Positions 1-8,821 of a stretch of 64,000 nt of DNA are shown here, piece by piece. The stretch comes from Undibacterium sp. 5I1. Its GTDB lineage: Bacteria > Pseudomonadota > Gammaproteobacteria > Burkholderiales > Burkholderiaceae_D. The position numbers and the translations under genes are program-made. The notes under the pieces are model-generated. The model saw only the letters and a program-made list of their open reading frames with translations, did not search any database and was not told the DNA's origin. The stretch is taken from NCBI RefSeq assembly GCF_034314085.1, contig NZ_JAVIWI010000001.1:4092001-4156000 (forward strand). Direction: 5' to 3'. How positions within the stretch are numbered: the stretch's first letter is position 1; each line of letters opens with the position of its first letter.

Positions 1-60
1 CACATCAGCAACACCAATAGCAGCCGACAACTTAACCAATTCTGTTACCGCTTTATAGTG

Positions 61-90
61 CTTGATCACGATCTTCTGCTCGTGATCAAG
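61..90. repeat. 11-bp perfect inverted repeat at the window edge
   Basis: CTTGATCACGA at 61-71 is repeated inverted at 80-90 around an 8-base loop. No T-run follows on either strand, so it is not a clear intrinsic terminator. The rest of 1-149 holds no gene I can support. A minus-strand reading of about 39 codons runs off the left edge through this repeat without a stop, but it lacks a convincing start, so the beginning of a leftward gene is only possible. Confidence 0.4.
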
Positions 91-182
91 CAAGCGTATT
101 TCTTTGATGTCTTTGATTTACTTTACTGAAAAAAGTAACTCATCCCAATTTGTACAAGCTTAATTTTAAAGGACTTATCACA

Positions 183-1187
183 ATGAATATTATCGGACCA
201 GACGCTCTTGTTTTTGGTGTTGACGACTTGGCTGCATGTACCCAGTATTTGACGGACTATGGTCTGACACCAGTTGGCGATAACCGTTTTGAAGCGCTGG
301 ACGGTACTGCAATTATTTTGGCAAACCGGAATGACATATCACTGCCTGCACCGCTACCAACCGCCACTATGCTAAGAAAAACGATTTATGGTGTGACCGA
401 TCAGGCTTCACTCAATGCGATCGCCGAGGAGCTTGAACGAGATCGTCAGGTACTCAGGCTCGATGATGGCTCGATTGAAGTAGTCGACGATTCTGGTTTT
501 GCTCTTGGCTTTCAGATTACGGTACGTCGCGCTATCTCGCTGCCGGCAGAGACAGTCAATGCGCCAGGTGCAGTGCCCCAGCGTGCTGTGAATAAAATCG
601 CATTTGATCCAGACGATCAGCCACGTCCAAGGAGCTTATCGCATGTCGTTTATTTTGTGCCAGACGCAGCTAAAGCAGAGGCTTTTTATGCGCGTATCGG
701 CTTTGTTTGTACAGACAGCTTTGTTGGCGTAGGTCCATTCTTGCGACCAGCAGGAACGGTAGACCATCACACTCTATTTTTGATTCAGACGCCTCCGTTT
801 ATGACCGGCTGTGAGCACTTTACTTTTCATATGGGAGGCCCGACCGAGGTCATGCTGGCTGGTACTCGTTTTGTAGAAAAGGGTTATCAGTCGTTTTGGG
901 GGCCGGGTCGTCATTTGTTTGGATCGAACTGGTTTTGGTACTTCAATAGTCCGCTCGGATGTCATGTTGAATACGATGCAGATATGGATTTGCATGACGA
1001 TCAATGGGTGGCGCGCCAGGCACCGATGGGCGCGGATGGATCGCAGCTATTTTTATTCCAGCATCGTGAAAAATGGGCCCCGGGTGGACCGCCTCCAACT
1101 AAGTTGCCATCAGATACGCCTGCCTTAGATAAAGCTGCTTTAGATACGACACTTTCCGGCGCGCCAATCGTATCAGAGGCGCACTAG
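183..1187 (+). CDS. VOC-family two-domain extradiol-type dioxygenase
   Basis: A 334-residue protein with two vicinal-oxygen-chelate modules, the layout of type I extradiol ring-cleavage dioxygenases. The C-terminal module keeps the expected metal set: His154 (LSHVVYF), His212 (CEHFTFH) and Glu263 (HVEYDAD). It also has active-site-type histidines at His195/196 (VDHHTLF) and His244 (GRHLFG). Such enzymes use Fe(II) and O2 to open catechol-like rings. I chose ATG 183 because AAAGGA lies at 168-173; an upstream TTG at 150 has no such site. The next gene, a Rieske protein, starts 3 bases after the stop, and a flavin monooxygenase follows, which suggests one operon that hydroxylates and then cleaves a ring. 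The substrate is unknown. Another VOC reaction is possible, but the full ligand set favours ring cleavage. Confidence 0.8.
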   Translation: MNIIGPDALVFGVDDLAACTQYLTDYGLTPVGDNRFEALDGTAIILANRNDISLPAPLPTATMLRKTIYGVTDQASLNAIAEELERDRQVLRLDDGSIEVVDDSGFALGFQITVRRAISLPAETVNAPGAVPQRAVNKIAFDPDDQPRPRSLSHVVYFVPDAAKAEAFYARIGFVCTDSFVGVGPFLRPAGTVDHHTLFLIQTPPFMTGCEHFTFHMGGPTEVMLAGTRFVEKGYQSFWGPGRHLFGSNWFWYFNSPLGCHVEYDADMDLHDDQWVARQAPMGADGSQLFLFQHREKWAPGGPPPTKLPSDTPALDKAALDTTLSGAPIVSEAH

Positions 1188-1189
1188 CC

Positions 1190-1534
1190 ATGAGCGACGG
1201 CATGTATCTCTGTAATGCAGACGAGGTGATTGAGGGCGCCAGTAAGGGCTTTGTGCAGTTGGGTATTTTTGTACTGCGTTATCAAGGTGAGATACATGCT
1301 TATAGGGACGCGTGTCCGCATTACGGCGATACCCCGCTTGCCTGGCGCAAGGACGAATATTTCAATGCTGATCGCACACGGATCACCTGTGCTGCTCACG
1401 GTGCTCAGTTTGAGCCTGTGACGGGCAAATGTTTATTGGGGCCGTGTCTGGGACAAACCTTGACAAAAGTGCCGCTGACGATACTTGCGAACGGCGATTT
1501 GCGCTGCGCTGATTTGAGTGATAACAGACTCTAA
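1190..1534 (+). CDS. Rieske-type [2Fe-2S] ferredoxin
   Basis: A 114-residue Rieske protein. The cluster ligands are visible as CPH near residue 44 and CAAH about 25 residues later, the normal C-x-H ... C-x-x-H pattern. It has no membrane segment or signal peptide, so it should be a soluble electron carrier. The start ATG is 2 bases after the dioxygenase stop, which points to coupled translation. In family terms it could feed electrons to an oxygenase, but no Rieske-type large oxygenase subunit is present in this window. Its partner is therefore unclear; it may serve an enzyme encoded elsewhere. Confidence 0.85.
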   Translation: MSDGMYLCNADEVIEGASKGFVQLGIFVLRYQGEIHAYRDACPHYGDTPLAWRKDEYFNADRTRITCAAHGAQFEPVTGKCLLGPCLGQTLTKVPLTILANGDLRCADLSDNRL

Positions 1535-1583
1535 CTATCGAAGAATTAGAGATTGAATTAAAGATCAATTAAGGAGTTTTAAA

Positions 1584-2714
1584 ATGACTACAGCTGTACG
1601 TACTGCCCTTGTTATTGGTGGTGGATTTTCTGGAATGGCAGCGGCAATCGAGCTAAGCAAGCGCGGGGTGCAGGTTGATCTGGTTGAAATTGATGCGGAC
1701 TGGCGTTCTTATGGTGCTGGAATCAGCTTGGGCGGCGCCACTCTGCGTGCCTTTGGCACATTGGGAATACTCGATCAGTTTTTACAAGAAGGTTATGGCA
1801 GTGACGGCTTAGATATTTATACAGTGACTGATATGCATGTTGGTCATTTACCTACACCACGTCTTGCCGGGCCAGATGTTCCGGGCGGCGCTGGTATTAT
1901 GCGGCCCGCGCTGGCTAAGTTGATGGCTGCTGCGACTCGACGTGCTGGCGTTAGTGTACGTTTGGGGTGTAGCTTCACATCAATCGAACAAGACCTTGAT
2001 GGTGTTGATGTACAGACGACTGACGGCAGTTGCAAACGGTATGATGTCGTGATTGGTTCTGATGGCTTGCAATCAAAGGTACGTACTTTGCTGTTTCCGG
2101 ATGCACCAGAGCCTAGCTACACAGGACAAGGTGTATGGCGCGCTGTATTGCCACGTCCTGTTGATGTAGTTAATACTAAAATGTGGATGGGGCCGAAAAT
2201 CAAAACCGGTATTAATCCGGTATCCGCCAGTGAAATGTATTTATTTGTCACTGAAGACCGCGAGACCAATACGCATATCCCCGCCGATCAGCAACCGCAA
2301 ATGTTGCGTGATTTATTAGCGCCATTTTCCGCACCGCTGATGCAACAGATCAGAGAGCAGATCACGGCTCAGTCCCAGGTCATTTATCGTCCCCTAGTCA
2401 GTTTGTTATTGCCGCAACCCTGGTTTTCCGGACGCGTGGTGTTGATTGGTGATGCCGTACACGCGACGACACCGCATTTAGCATCGGGGGCATGTATCGG
2501 AATCGAAGATGGTATTGTTTTAGCTGAAGAGTTAACACGTGCCAGTATTGTGGCAGAGGGGCTTGATCGCTTCCAGCAACGACGTTTTGAACGTTGCCGC
2601 ATGGTTGTGGAAAACTCTGGTCGTCTTGGTGAAATCGAGATATCCGGTGGTGATAAACAAGAACACACCAACATCATGCGCGCTTCGCTGATGGCGCTCG
2701 CTGAACCGATTTAA
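1584..2714 (+). CDS. FAD-dependent aromatic-type monooxygenase
   Basis: A 376-residue flavoprotein of the PHBH/UbiH class A hydroxylase group. The N-terminus has the dinucleotide-binding GGGFSGMAAAIEL with an acidic residue (VEID) ending the second strand. The C-terminal FAD motif reads VLIGDAVHATTPH, and a YDVVIGSDG stretch (the DG motif) lies between them. These enzymes use NAD(P)H and O2 to hydroxylate rings. AAGGAG at 1571-1576 sets the start at 1584. It follows the dioxygenase and Rieske genes on the same strand by 49 bases. With the dioxygenase it fits a hydroxylate-then-cleave sequence. The substrate cannot be read from the sequence. Confidence 0.87.
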   Translation: MTTAVRTALVIGGGFSGMAAAIELSKRGVQVDLVEIDADWRSYGAGISLGGATLRAFGTLGILDQFLQEGYGSDGLDIYTVTDMHVGHLPTPRLAGPDVPGGAGIMRPALAKLMAAATRRAGVSVRLGCSFTSIEQDLDGVDVQTTDGSCKRYDVVIGSDGLQSKVRTLLFPDAPEPSYTGQGVWRAVLPRPVDVVNTKMWMGPKIKTGINPVSASEMYLFVTEDRETNTHIPADQQPQMLRDLLAPFSAPLMQQIREQITAQSQVIYRPLVSLLLPQPWFSGRVVLIGDAVHATTPHLASGACIGIEDGIVLAEELTRASIVAEGLDRFQQRRFERCRMVVENSGRLGEIEISGGDKQEHTNIMRASLMALAEPI

Positions 2715-2867
2715 ATTGTTATCGAAAAGTTGTACTTGGTAGCAAGTCTAATAAAGTGCAAAACACCAAACACTAAGTTAAGTGTTGTAGTCAGAAAAAA
2801 CATAAAAATAAGATCACGCTAAATAGCGTAATGAATGCATTAATAATGCAACAAACAGGAGACAAGT

Positions 2868-4049
2868 ATGACGAAGGCAGATAGCAGGTCAGGACATATT
2901 GTATTAATGGTCGCACATTGCGCGGGGATGCTTGATCTGGTGGCATTGCCATTATGGGTTGGCACGCTGATTTCGTATTATCACTTTGATGCGCAACAGG
3001 CAGGTGGGATGGTGACATTATTCCTGTTTGGCGCAGTGACGAGTAGTTTGTTTTTTGCTCCACGACTAAATCGCTTAAACGGACGCGTCGCTGCGGCGCT
3101 GGGGTTTGGACTGGCGATGCTGAGTTTTATCGCACTATCTTTCACGCATGATTTTGTCATGATGCTGCTGTTGCACGCGATTGCGGGTATGTCTGCAGGC
3201 TGTGCGTTAAGTTTTACCCACGGCAGTATCGGCCGCAGTGCTCAGCCGCATCGTTTGTTTGCTACGGTAGGAATCGCAATTGGGGTGTTCGCATTGGGAT
3301 TTTTCATTATCACACCGCCGTTGATTACTAACTATGGCGGCCCGGCATTATTTCGTCTTTTTGCTATCGTTATGGCGGTAGCTACGGTGGCGAGTGCCTT
3401 AGCTTTTCCGCAATCTGATACTGCTATTGAGCGCATGAGTAATCGTGTGCTTAATGCCAACAATCAGCGATCAAACTTACCAAAAGACCGACTTGATACT
3501 CGTATCTGGTTTATGGTGTTTGGCGTCGGCTGCATGGGCTTGGTGCAGTCCATGATTTTCAGTTTTATCCAACGGATCGGCATGGATCGTGGTTTTGGTG
3601 TCGCGGCGGTGTCGGGCGTTTTGATCGCACTTGGCATTGTAAATTTATTGCCCGCACCGCTGGCGGTATTGCTGGAACGCCGTTTTTCAGCATATCGCGT
3701 ACTCTTGATTGGTCCCGTATTACAAGCGGTGATTGCGCTGGCGGTCACGCAGAGCACAAGCTTTATGCCTTACGCAGTGGCGACGTCGGTATTTGCTGGG
3801 TTGCTGATTTTTACCCATACGTTTGCCTTCGGTGTTTTGTCCAAGCTTGATCCATCCGGGCGAGCGGCAGCATCAACCCCAGCCATGTTAATGATCGGGG
3901 CTGCGATAGGGCCAATTTTAGGTGGGACGCTTGTTAAGAATGCCGGCTATGGAAGTCTGGGCATCGCCACGGTTGTGATCGCGATACTTGCGGTAGCGAG
4001 TTTTCGTCGAGTGATGGTGTCAGAAGAAGTCAAAGTAGCGTTGGTCTAA
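2868..4049 (+). CDS. MFS transporter
   Basis: A 393-residue, very hydrophobic protein with about 12 predicted membrane helices, typical in length for the major facilitator superfamily. A basic cytoplasmic loop lies mid-protein around residues 190-210, as expected between the two six-helix bundles. CAGGAG stands just before ATG 2868. The 150-base gap upstream holds short dyads, including TGCATTAATAATGCA close to the start, so it may have its own promoter. The position among catabolic genes suggests uptake of the pathway substrate or export of an intermediate. The direction of transport is unknown. Confidence 0.82.
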   Translation: MTKADSRSGHIVLMVAHCAGMLDLVALPLWVGTLISYYHFDAQQAGGMVTLFLFGAVTSSLFFAPRLNRLNGRVAAALGFGLAMLSFIALSFTHDFVMMLLLHAIAGMSAGCALSFTHGSIGRSAQPHRLFATVGIAIGVFALGFFIITPPLITNYGGPALFRLFAIVMAVATVASALAFPQSDTAIERMSNRVLNANNQRSNLPKDRLDTRIWFMVFGVGCMGLVQSMIFSFIQRIGMDRGFGVAAVSGVLIALGIVNLLPAPLAVLLERRFSAYRVLLIGPVLQAVIALAVTQSTSFMPYAVATSVFAGLLIFTHTFAFGVLSKLDPSGRAAASTPAMLMIGAAIGPILGGTLVKNAGYGSLGIATVVIAILAVASFRRVMVSEEVKVALV

Positions 4050-4142
4050 ATTTTGGTCTTTGTTGGTCTTTGTTGGTGTGTATAGAGCCAATTTATACGA
4101 CCATGTCCGGTATATTTTTATAACGATATCAAAGGAAATAGT

Positions 4143-4922
4143 ATGATTAAGATGATGATAGTTGGACGCCGTCGCGGAGGCATAACACTGCGCCAGACAC
4201 ATCATTATATGAAGAATGTCCACGGTGCAGATGTAGTACAGTTTATCGGTAAATCACCTGATTTAGCGCCAAGACGGTATATACAAAATCACGTTTTTGA
4301 GAATAGTTTTCGAGTCCCGGTAGCTTTTTCAGGTGCGATGCCGGATACGCTTTCTAATGGCCGTGATTTTGTCACGCAAGTCTGGTTTGATCATCCAGAA
4401 CAGGCTGCTGCAGCACTTGCCGCACCATTTTATCTAGAGCATTTACAGCCAGACGAAGATCGCTTTGTTGATCAGGCAAGCGTAGTAAAAATGCCGGTGA
4501 TTGAAAAAATCAAGCTTGCTGCTGACGCTAATACTGCTAACACCGCTGATGACAGTAATAAGGACAATACTAAAATTGCCAGTAAATTATTTGTCTTCTA
4601 TCGGGCTGCTGACGGTGTTTCAGTTGATGAATTACTGTCCGCAACGGACGACGTCTGGCAAACGATGTTGGCTGATGCGAGTAGCGGTATCGACCGTGTT
4701 ACCCGTAATCAGACATTGCAACGTCCCGGGCACGCTATCAGTGTTGATCTGATCGACGAGGTATGGTTAAAAGATGACGAGGCAGCGCTGGCATTGGGTG
4801 AGCATTGGCTTGCATTATCAGACGCTAGTTTGCCCAGTCCGCTGAGCCAGTTGTTGGTATCAGGTTCGACTTTTGTACTCATGGCGCATGAGCATGTGAT
4901 GTTTGCTGGTGCGGCACTATAA
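4143..4922 (+). CDS. EthD-domain protein with two dimeric alpha-beta barrel repeats
   Basis: A 259-residue protein. The N-terminal half (RRGGITLRQTHHYMKNVHG) matches the EthD-type ferredoxin-like fold, and a second, more divergent copy fills residues about 140-250 after a linker rich in Asn, Thr and Asp. Single EthD domains normally dimerise; two copies in one chain would make an internal pair. EthD proteins occur with many ring-degrading clusters and some act as cyclases, dehydratases or accessory factors. AAAGGA at 4131-4136 supports ATG 4143. It is the last gene of the plus-strand catabolic set. The exact reaction is unknown. Confidence 0.7.
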   Translation: MIKMMIVGRRRGGITLRQTHHYMKNVHGADVVQFIGKSPDLAPRRYIQNHVFENSFRVPVAFSGAMPDTLSNGRDFVTQVWFDHPEQAAAALAAPFYLEHLQPDEDRFVDQASVVKMPVIEKIKLAADANTANTADDSNKDNTKIASKLFVFYRAADGVSVDELLSATDDVWQTMLADASSGIDRVTRNQTLQRPGHAISVDLIDEVWLKDDEAALALGEHWLALSDASLPSPLSQLLVSGSTFVLMAHEHVMFAGAAL

Positions 4923-5042
4923 ATTGCCTGTGCTTGAAAAGCGGGTTTTTAACGCACCAATTTGTTTTCGTAATGAAGGGGCTGTGTCTCGAATACTGAT
5001 GGTTTAGAGCGCTCAAACGAAAAAATTTATAGCAGTAATAAA

Positions 5043-5126
5043 ATATACTCCCATTCAGTACATTTTAATTGTCCATATATTTTTTGATCTGTATCGGAGT
5101 TCGGATAAAAAATATGGGGAGTATAT
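5043..5126 (-). repeat. Dispersed 84-bp repeat, copy 1 (reverse orientation)
   Basis: One of six related intergenic elements. It has ends ATATACTCCC at 5043-5052 and GGGGAGTATAT at 5116-5126. In reverse orientation it also has the family core ATATGGACAATT, but the TTGTCCA half of the core palindrome has decayed. It lies between the convergent ends of the two catabolic gene sets (4922 and 5191). The remainder of that gap shows nothing else clear. TA dinucleotides flank the CTCCC/GGGAG ends, as in elements that target TA. Confidence 0.85.
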
Positions 5127-5190
5127 TGCTTTTATGAGTTATTTTTCCTATTCCCGCATAGCCGATACGACTCGCTGATTGAGGTGGGTA

Positions 5191-6156
5191 TCACTTAGTA
5201 GCAATCCCTACCGCATTTTCAACCAATTGTTTGATGGAGCCATCATGACTAAATCCCATTGCTTCGGCTGTGCTGGTATTGATCGGTGGATAAACTCCAA
5301 ATATGGCTTCTAGTTTGGGGTTGGGTTGATAGTTAATTAAGCTCAGGCGATCTGCGCCAAACATACTCGCAAGCTGGTTGACTAACTCGCTGATGGTTAA
5401 GTGTAATACTGGTGGAGTAACTACCCGCCAGTTTGCCAGTTGTTGCTGGTCTAAGCTCGCTGCATGCAACAAATTATTGACACAGCAATCACGTGACATC
5501 CACCACATGACTGCTTGAGCCGAGACCGGGCAAGTAAACGGCTGGCCATCTCGCAAGCGCCAAAAAATATCACTCATAAATGCTGACATCAAACCATTAC
5601 TCACTGTTGGCCGCGCCACAATACCTGGTAGTCTCAATGCACATCCGTTTATCCAGCCACGTCGGCTGTAATCTTCCAGCAGCAACTCTATCGCCAGTTT
5701 ATGTGTTCCATAACTGAGAACCGGACGCGGCAAACTTGTATCGTCAATCAAGGCTGGTAATGCGGTTCCGTAGACCGCAACACTACTCGCAAACACTAAT
5801 TTTGCTAACCGACCTTGCTGTGACTGAATACGTAAAAGCTCTAACAACTGTAAGCTCGCTTGCAGATTGACGTTAAGACCTAACTCATAGTTGGCCTCGG
5901 CTGCACCACCCGGTATACTGGCCAGATGGAATACATAGTCCACCGGATGTTGCAGCGCTTGTATTAAGACGCCGGGATCGCCAATACTCCCGCATAATTG
6001 ATGAACTCGAGCGTCAGTTGCTACCTGATCGAATGCCATGTCAACTAAGGTGAGCTGATTAAAGTGATGCAGCTCAGTACTGCCCTTATTTTCTAGCAAG
6101 CGCTTTACCAATTCGCTACCGACAAAGCCGTTGGCTCCAGTGATCAAAATATGCAT
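5191..6156 (-). CDS. NAD-dependent epimerase/dehydratase, DenD-like
   Basis: A 321-residue extended short-chain dehydrogenase. It opens with the nucleotide motif ITGANGFVGSELV, and the active-site pair is seen in YGTHK with a serine stretch (ASSVAVYG) before it. The C-terminal half resembles D-erythronate dehydrogenase-type proteins (LTISELVNQL and a late GVYPPINTSTAEAMGF), so it may oxidise a hydroxy acid rather than epimerise a sugar. AAAGGG precedes ATG 6156. It is the last gene of the leftward catabolic set, 35 bases after the SDR gene. The role is inferred from context. Confidence 0.75.
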   Translation of the reverse strand: MHILITGANGFVGSELVKRLLENKGSTELHHFNQLTLVDMAFDQVATDARVHQLCGSIGDPGVLIQALQHPVDYVFHLASIPGGAAEANYELGLNVNLQASLQLLELLRIQSQQGRLAKLVFASSVAVYGTALPALIDDTSLPRPVLSYGTHKLAIELLLEDYSRRGWINGCALRLPGIVARPTVSNGLMSAFMSDIFWRLRDGQPFTCPVSAQAVMWWMSRDCCVNNLLHAASLDQQQLANWRVVTPPVLHLTISELVNQLASMFGADRLSLINYQPNPKLEAIFGVYPPINTSTAEAMGFSHDGSIKQLVENAVGIATK

Positions 6157-6191
6157 TCAATACCCTTTACTGTGAGTTTGAGAGTGGGGAT

Positions 6192-7022
6192 TTAATTACC
6201 ATCGCCGATGGTGGTGCCGCCATCAACGATCAGGTTTTGCCCAGTCATAAATGCCGCTGCTGGTGAGGCCAAAAATACTGCAACGCCTGCGACATCATCA
6301 ACCTGCCCAAAGCGTCTTAACGGTGTCAGGGCAATCCGTTTTGCAGCCAACTCTTGTTGAGCTGAGATTGGTTTAGCAAACGCAGTGTCTATGACGCCGG
6401 GCGAAATACTATTGATGCTGACATTCGACGGCCCCCATTCCACTGCCAAGTTACGCACCAGTTGAGCGCTGGCCGCTTTTGATAAACCATACAAACCGAT
6501 ATTTTTATTACCCCTGACACCTGCAATGCTCGACATGATGATGACACTGCCGTTGTTACGCGCCGCCATCTGTGGAATGAGTAAATTACACAGCTGTAGA
6601 TTGCTATGTAAATTTATCTCCATCGTCAGTTCATAGTCCCGATCAGAAGCACTGGCAATCGGTCCGGCATGGGGCGCGACTCCAGCGTTACAAACTAAGA
6701 TATCAATTTCCCCGAAGGCTGCTAGCGCTTCGCTGGACAAAGTTTGTATCTCTGACCGTGATCCCATATCGCACGGAAATATCGCCACAGCATAGCCAGC
6801 GGCGGTCATTTCTGCCGCCAGCGCTGAACCACCAGCACTGTCAATATCGCTAAGTAAGACGTATGCACCGGCATGCGCCATTTGCCAGGCAATTGCACGC
6901 CCTATACCGTTGGCCGCACCTGTGATGAGTGCCACTTTATCGGCAAGAGAAAATAATGCCTGGTGCTGTTCTCTTTGTTGTGTTCGGTGTTGTACTTGGT
7001 GCTGAATTAAGTGCTGGCTCAT
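6192..7022 (-). CDS. Short-chain dehydrogenase/reductase
   Basis: A 276-residue classical SDR. It has TGAANGIGRAIA for NAD(P) binding, the NAG motif (VCNAGVAP), a catalytic Ser (IMSSIAG) and YGLSK. The C-terminus FMTGQNLIVDGG is typical of the family. The first 25 residues are an extension rich in Gln and His before the fold begins (SLADKVALITG). No other in-frame ATG offers a shorter start, so the extension may be real. The start lies 1 base from the cupin stop, so the two are co-transcribed. It probably oxidises or reduces an alcohol/ketone intermediate of the pathway. Confidence 0.85.
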   Translation of the reverse strand: MSQHLIQHQVQHRTQQREQHQALFSLADKVALITGAANGIGRAIAWQMAHAGAYVLLSDIDSAGGSALAAEMTAAGYAVAIFPCDMGSRSEIQTLSSEALAAFGEIDILVCNAGVAPHAGPIASASDRDYELTMEINLHSNLQLCNLLIPQMAARNNGSVIIMSSIAGVRGNKNIGLYGLSKAASAQLVRNLAVEWGPSNVSINSISPGVIDTAFAKPISAQQELAAKRIALTPLRRFGQVDDVAGVAVFLASPAAAFMTGQNLIVDGGTTIGDGN

Positions 7023-7023
7023 T

Positions 7024-7581
7024 TCAGTTCAGTCCATCGGCAAATTTTCCATCCAGCAGAATGAATAACATGCGTGTCGATTTGCCCGACCGATTTGCCC
7101 ATGCGTGATTGGTGCCGCGTTGTATCACTACATCGCCTCGATGCAGCAATACCTCGCTGTCGTCCAGCACCAGATAAATTTCGCCCTCCAATACCATACC
7201 GTAATCAACGGTTTCAGTCCTGTGCATTAAAGGATGCGGTGCCGCGGCATTACCTGTTGAAGCCTTCGCGCCACCTAGCTGTGCAAAATGTGCTGCTGCT
7301 TTAGCTGGGTCAAGCGCTCCGTCGTCTTCAGACTCTGGCGGTATGTCAGTCACGCGAATTACACTGCCCATTGGTGTTGGTGCTAATTGCAATGGACGTA
7401 AGGTCGGATCCGCCGCATTGTCGACTCTGACTGGCATGCAGTCCGTACGCCAAATTTCAGTAAATGCCAGACCGGGCTGTGCCGCTACCTCAAAGACCTG
7501 TGGCGCGGACGTGTCACTGATAATGATGGCGCGGCCATCGGCGCTATGGCCCGTAACTACTCGCCGTACCGGCGCGGTCAT
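7024..7581 (-). CDS. Cupin-domain protein
   Basis: A 185-residue protein with a C-terminal cupin barrel: the first motif lies around TVDYGMVLEGEIYLVL and the second around GDVVIQRGTNHAWAN. Histidines in this motif could bind a metal. I place the start at ATG 7581, which overlaps the upstream gene's stop in an ATGA arrangement (7578-7581); an ATG at 7614 would lie deep inside the upstream gene. Cupins in such clusters can be dioxygenases, isomerases or small-molecule sensors. Nothing here decides between these. Confidence 0.8.
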   Translation of the reverse strand: MTAPVRRVVTGHSADGRAIIISDTSAPQVFEVAAQPGLAFTEIWRTDCMPVRVDNAADPTLRPLQLAPTPMGSVIRVTDIPPESEDDGALDPAKAAAHFAQLGGAKASTGNAAAPHPLMHRTETVDYGMVLEGEIYLVLDDSEVLLHRGDVVIQRGTNHAWANRSGKSTRMLFILLDGKFADGLN

Positions 7582-8753
7582 GCTAACCGTCCGTTCAGAG
7601 TTTCTGCTACCCAATCAGCAATAAAATTACCTGCATTGGCGCTGTTGTCGAAACTACTGTGTTGTATGCCGCCTTCGCGCGGGGTAAAAATTTTCAGCTC
7701 GCGTTTTGGGCTATTGACCAGCTGTTCATAAGTCTGGTGCGCATATTTCAGTGCAATCTGTTTATCGGCTTCGCCATGAGTAACTAAAAATGGCACCTTG
7801 ATTCTGTCCAAAATTCCATTAAGATGCACTTGCTCTGCGATGGTCATAAAATCGTCTACATCTTTTGCGCCCCATACCCAGCACACATGCTCCCAATAGT
7901 GGGGCACTGGATTTTGTCCTTCTCGTGCGAGGCGTTGCTTTTGGACTTCGCGCCAATCGTGATTAGCACCCCATACCACACCACATGCAAAACGCGGCTC
8001 AAAAGCGACCGCGCGAGGGCAGTAGTAACCGCCCAAAGAGACGCCTTCCATACCGATGCGAGCATGATCGACATCGGCACGGGTTTCCAAATAATCGACT
8101 ACCTTACTAGCCCACACTTCAGTGTTATATATCGCTGTCAATCCCTGCAAACGCAGGGCTTCACCAGTGCCTGGCTGATCCACAATCAGTGACGATACAC
8201 CACGCCGCGCCAGCATTTGTGGCAGACCTATCCGGTATTTCAGTTCTTTGGTACTGTCTAGGCCATTTACCTGCACCAATAATGGCGTTGGCTTCGCAAC
8301 GTCATCCGCGCCTTTAGTGGTGTCTGCACGGACGTACAGCGCTGATAAATGGCTGTCACCATAAGGGATTTCTACCCGCTCGCAATTTTCATGTGAGAGC
8401 GCCACGCCGCGCAAAAATGTCGCTTAAGATTTGGCATATAAAGCAACCCGGTCCGGTGCCCCATGACTCTGCATACGCTCTGCTACCAAGAAATAAATTG
8501 CTGCGCGATTGAGTTTGTCGCCTGCGGATAATCTGCGTCCGAGCGCAACATCCTCGTTTGCCATATCCACTAGCTTGTCACCCATCGAAACCCAGGATTG
8601 CATGAATTTGACCGTACCCTCATCGTCACCTTGGCGTGCTACTTCTAGCAGAGGTGCGCACATCTCCTCGATCTCACCGATGCGCGCACCCATTTCGATG
8701 GCAAGGTCAACCGACAGATTCCAGACGTAATTAGTAGGGAAGTAACGAAACAT
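7578..8753 (-). pseudogene. Alpha/beta hydrolase interrupted by an in-frame stop codon
   Basis: Two pieces in the same reading frame make one 391-codon gene. Codons 1-109 (8753 to 8427) give the helical N-terminal domain of the 2,6-dihydroxypseudooxynicotine hydrolase-like family. Codon 110 is TAA (8426-8424), and the frame then continues without a gap as ATFLRGVALSHENCERVEIP into the catalytic domain. That domain has the nucleophile GVSLGGYY, an acid in THGEADKQ and a His in GGIQHSS. A leucine TTA codon changed by one base would give this TAA. Family members carry both domains in one chain, so the stop should inactivate the enzyme unless it is read through, or unless translation restarts at TTG 8414. 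A sequencing error is also possible. AAGGA precedes ATG 8753. Confidence 0.8.
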
Positions 8754-8821
8754 AATGAATTAGTCCTTTGGTGGTGCAGCGTTTAAATTTGGCTGCCAGT
8801 TCATAAAAAATCGAAAAATTA

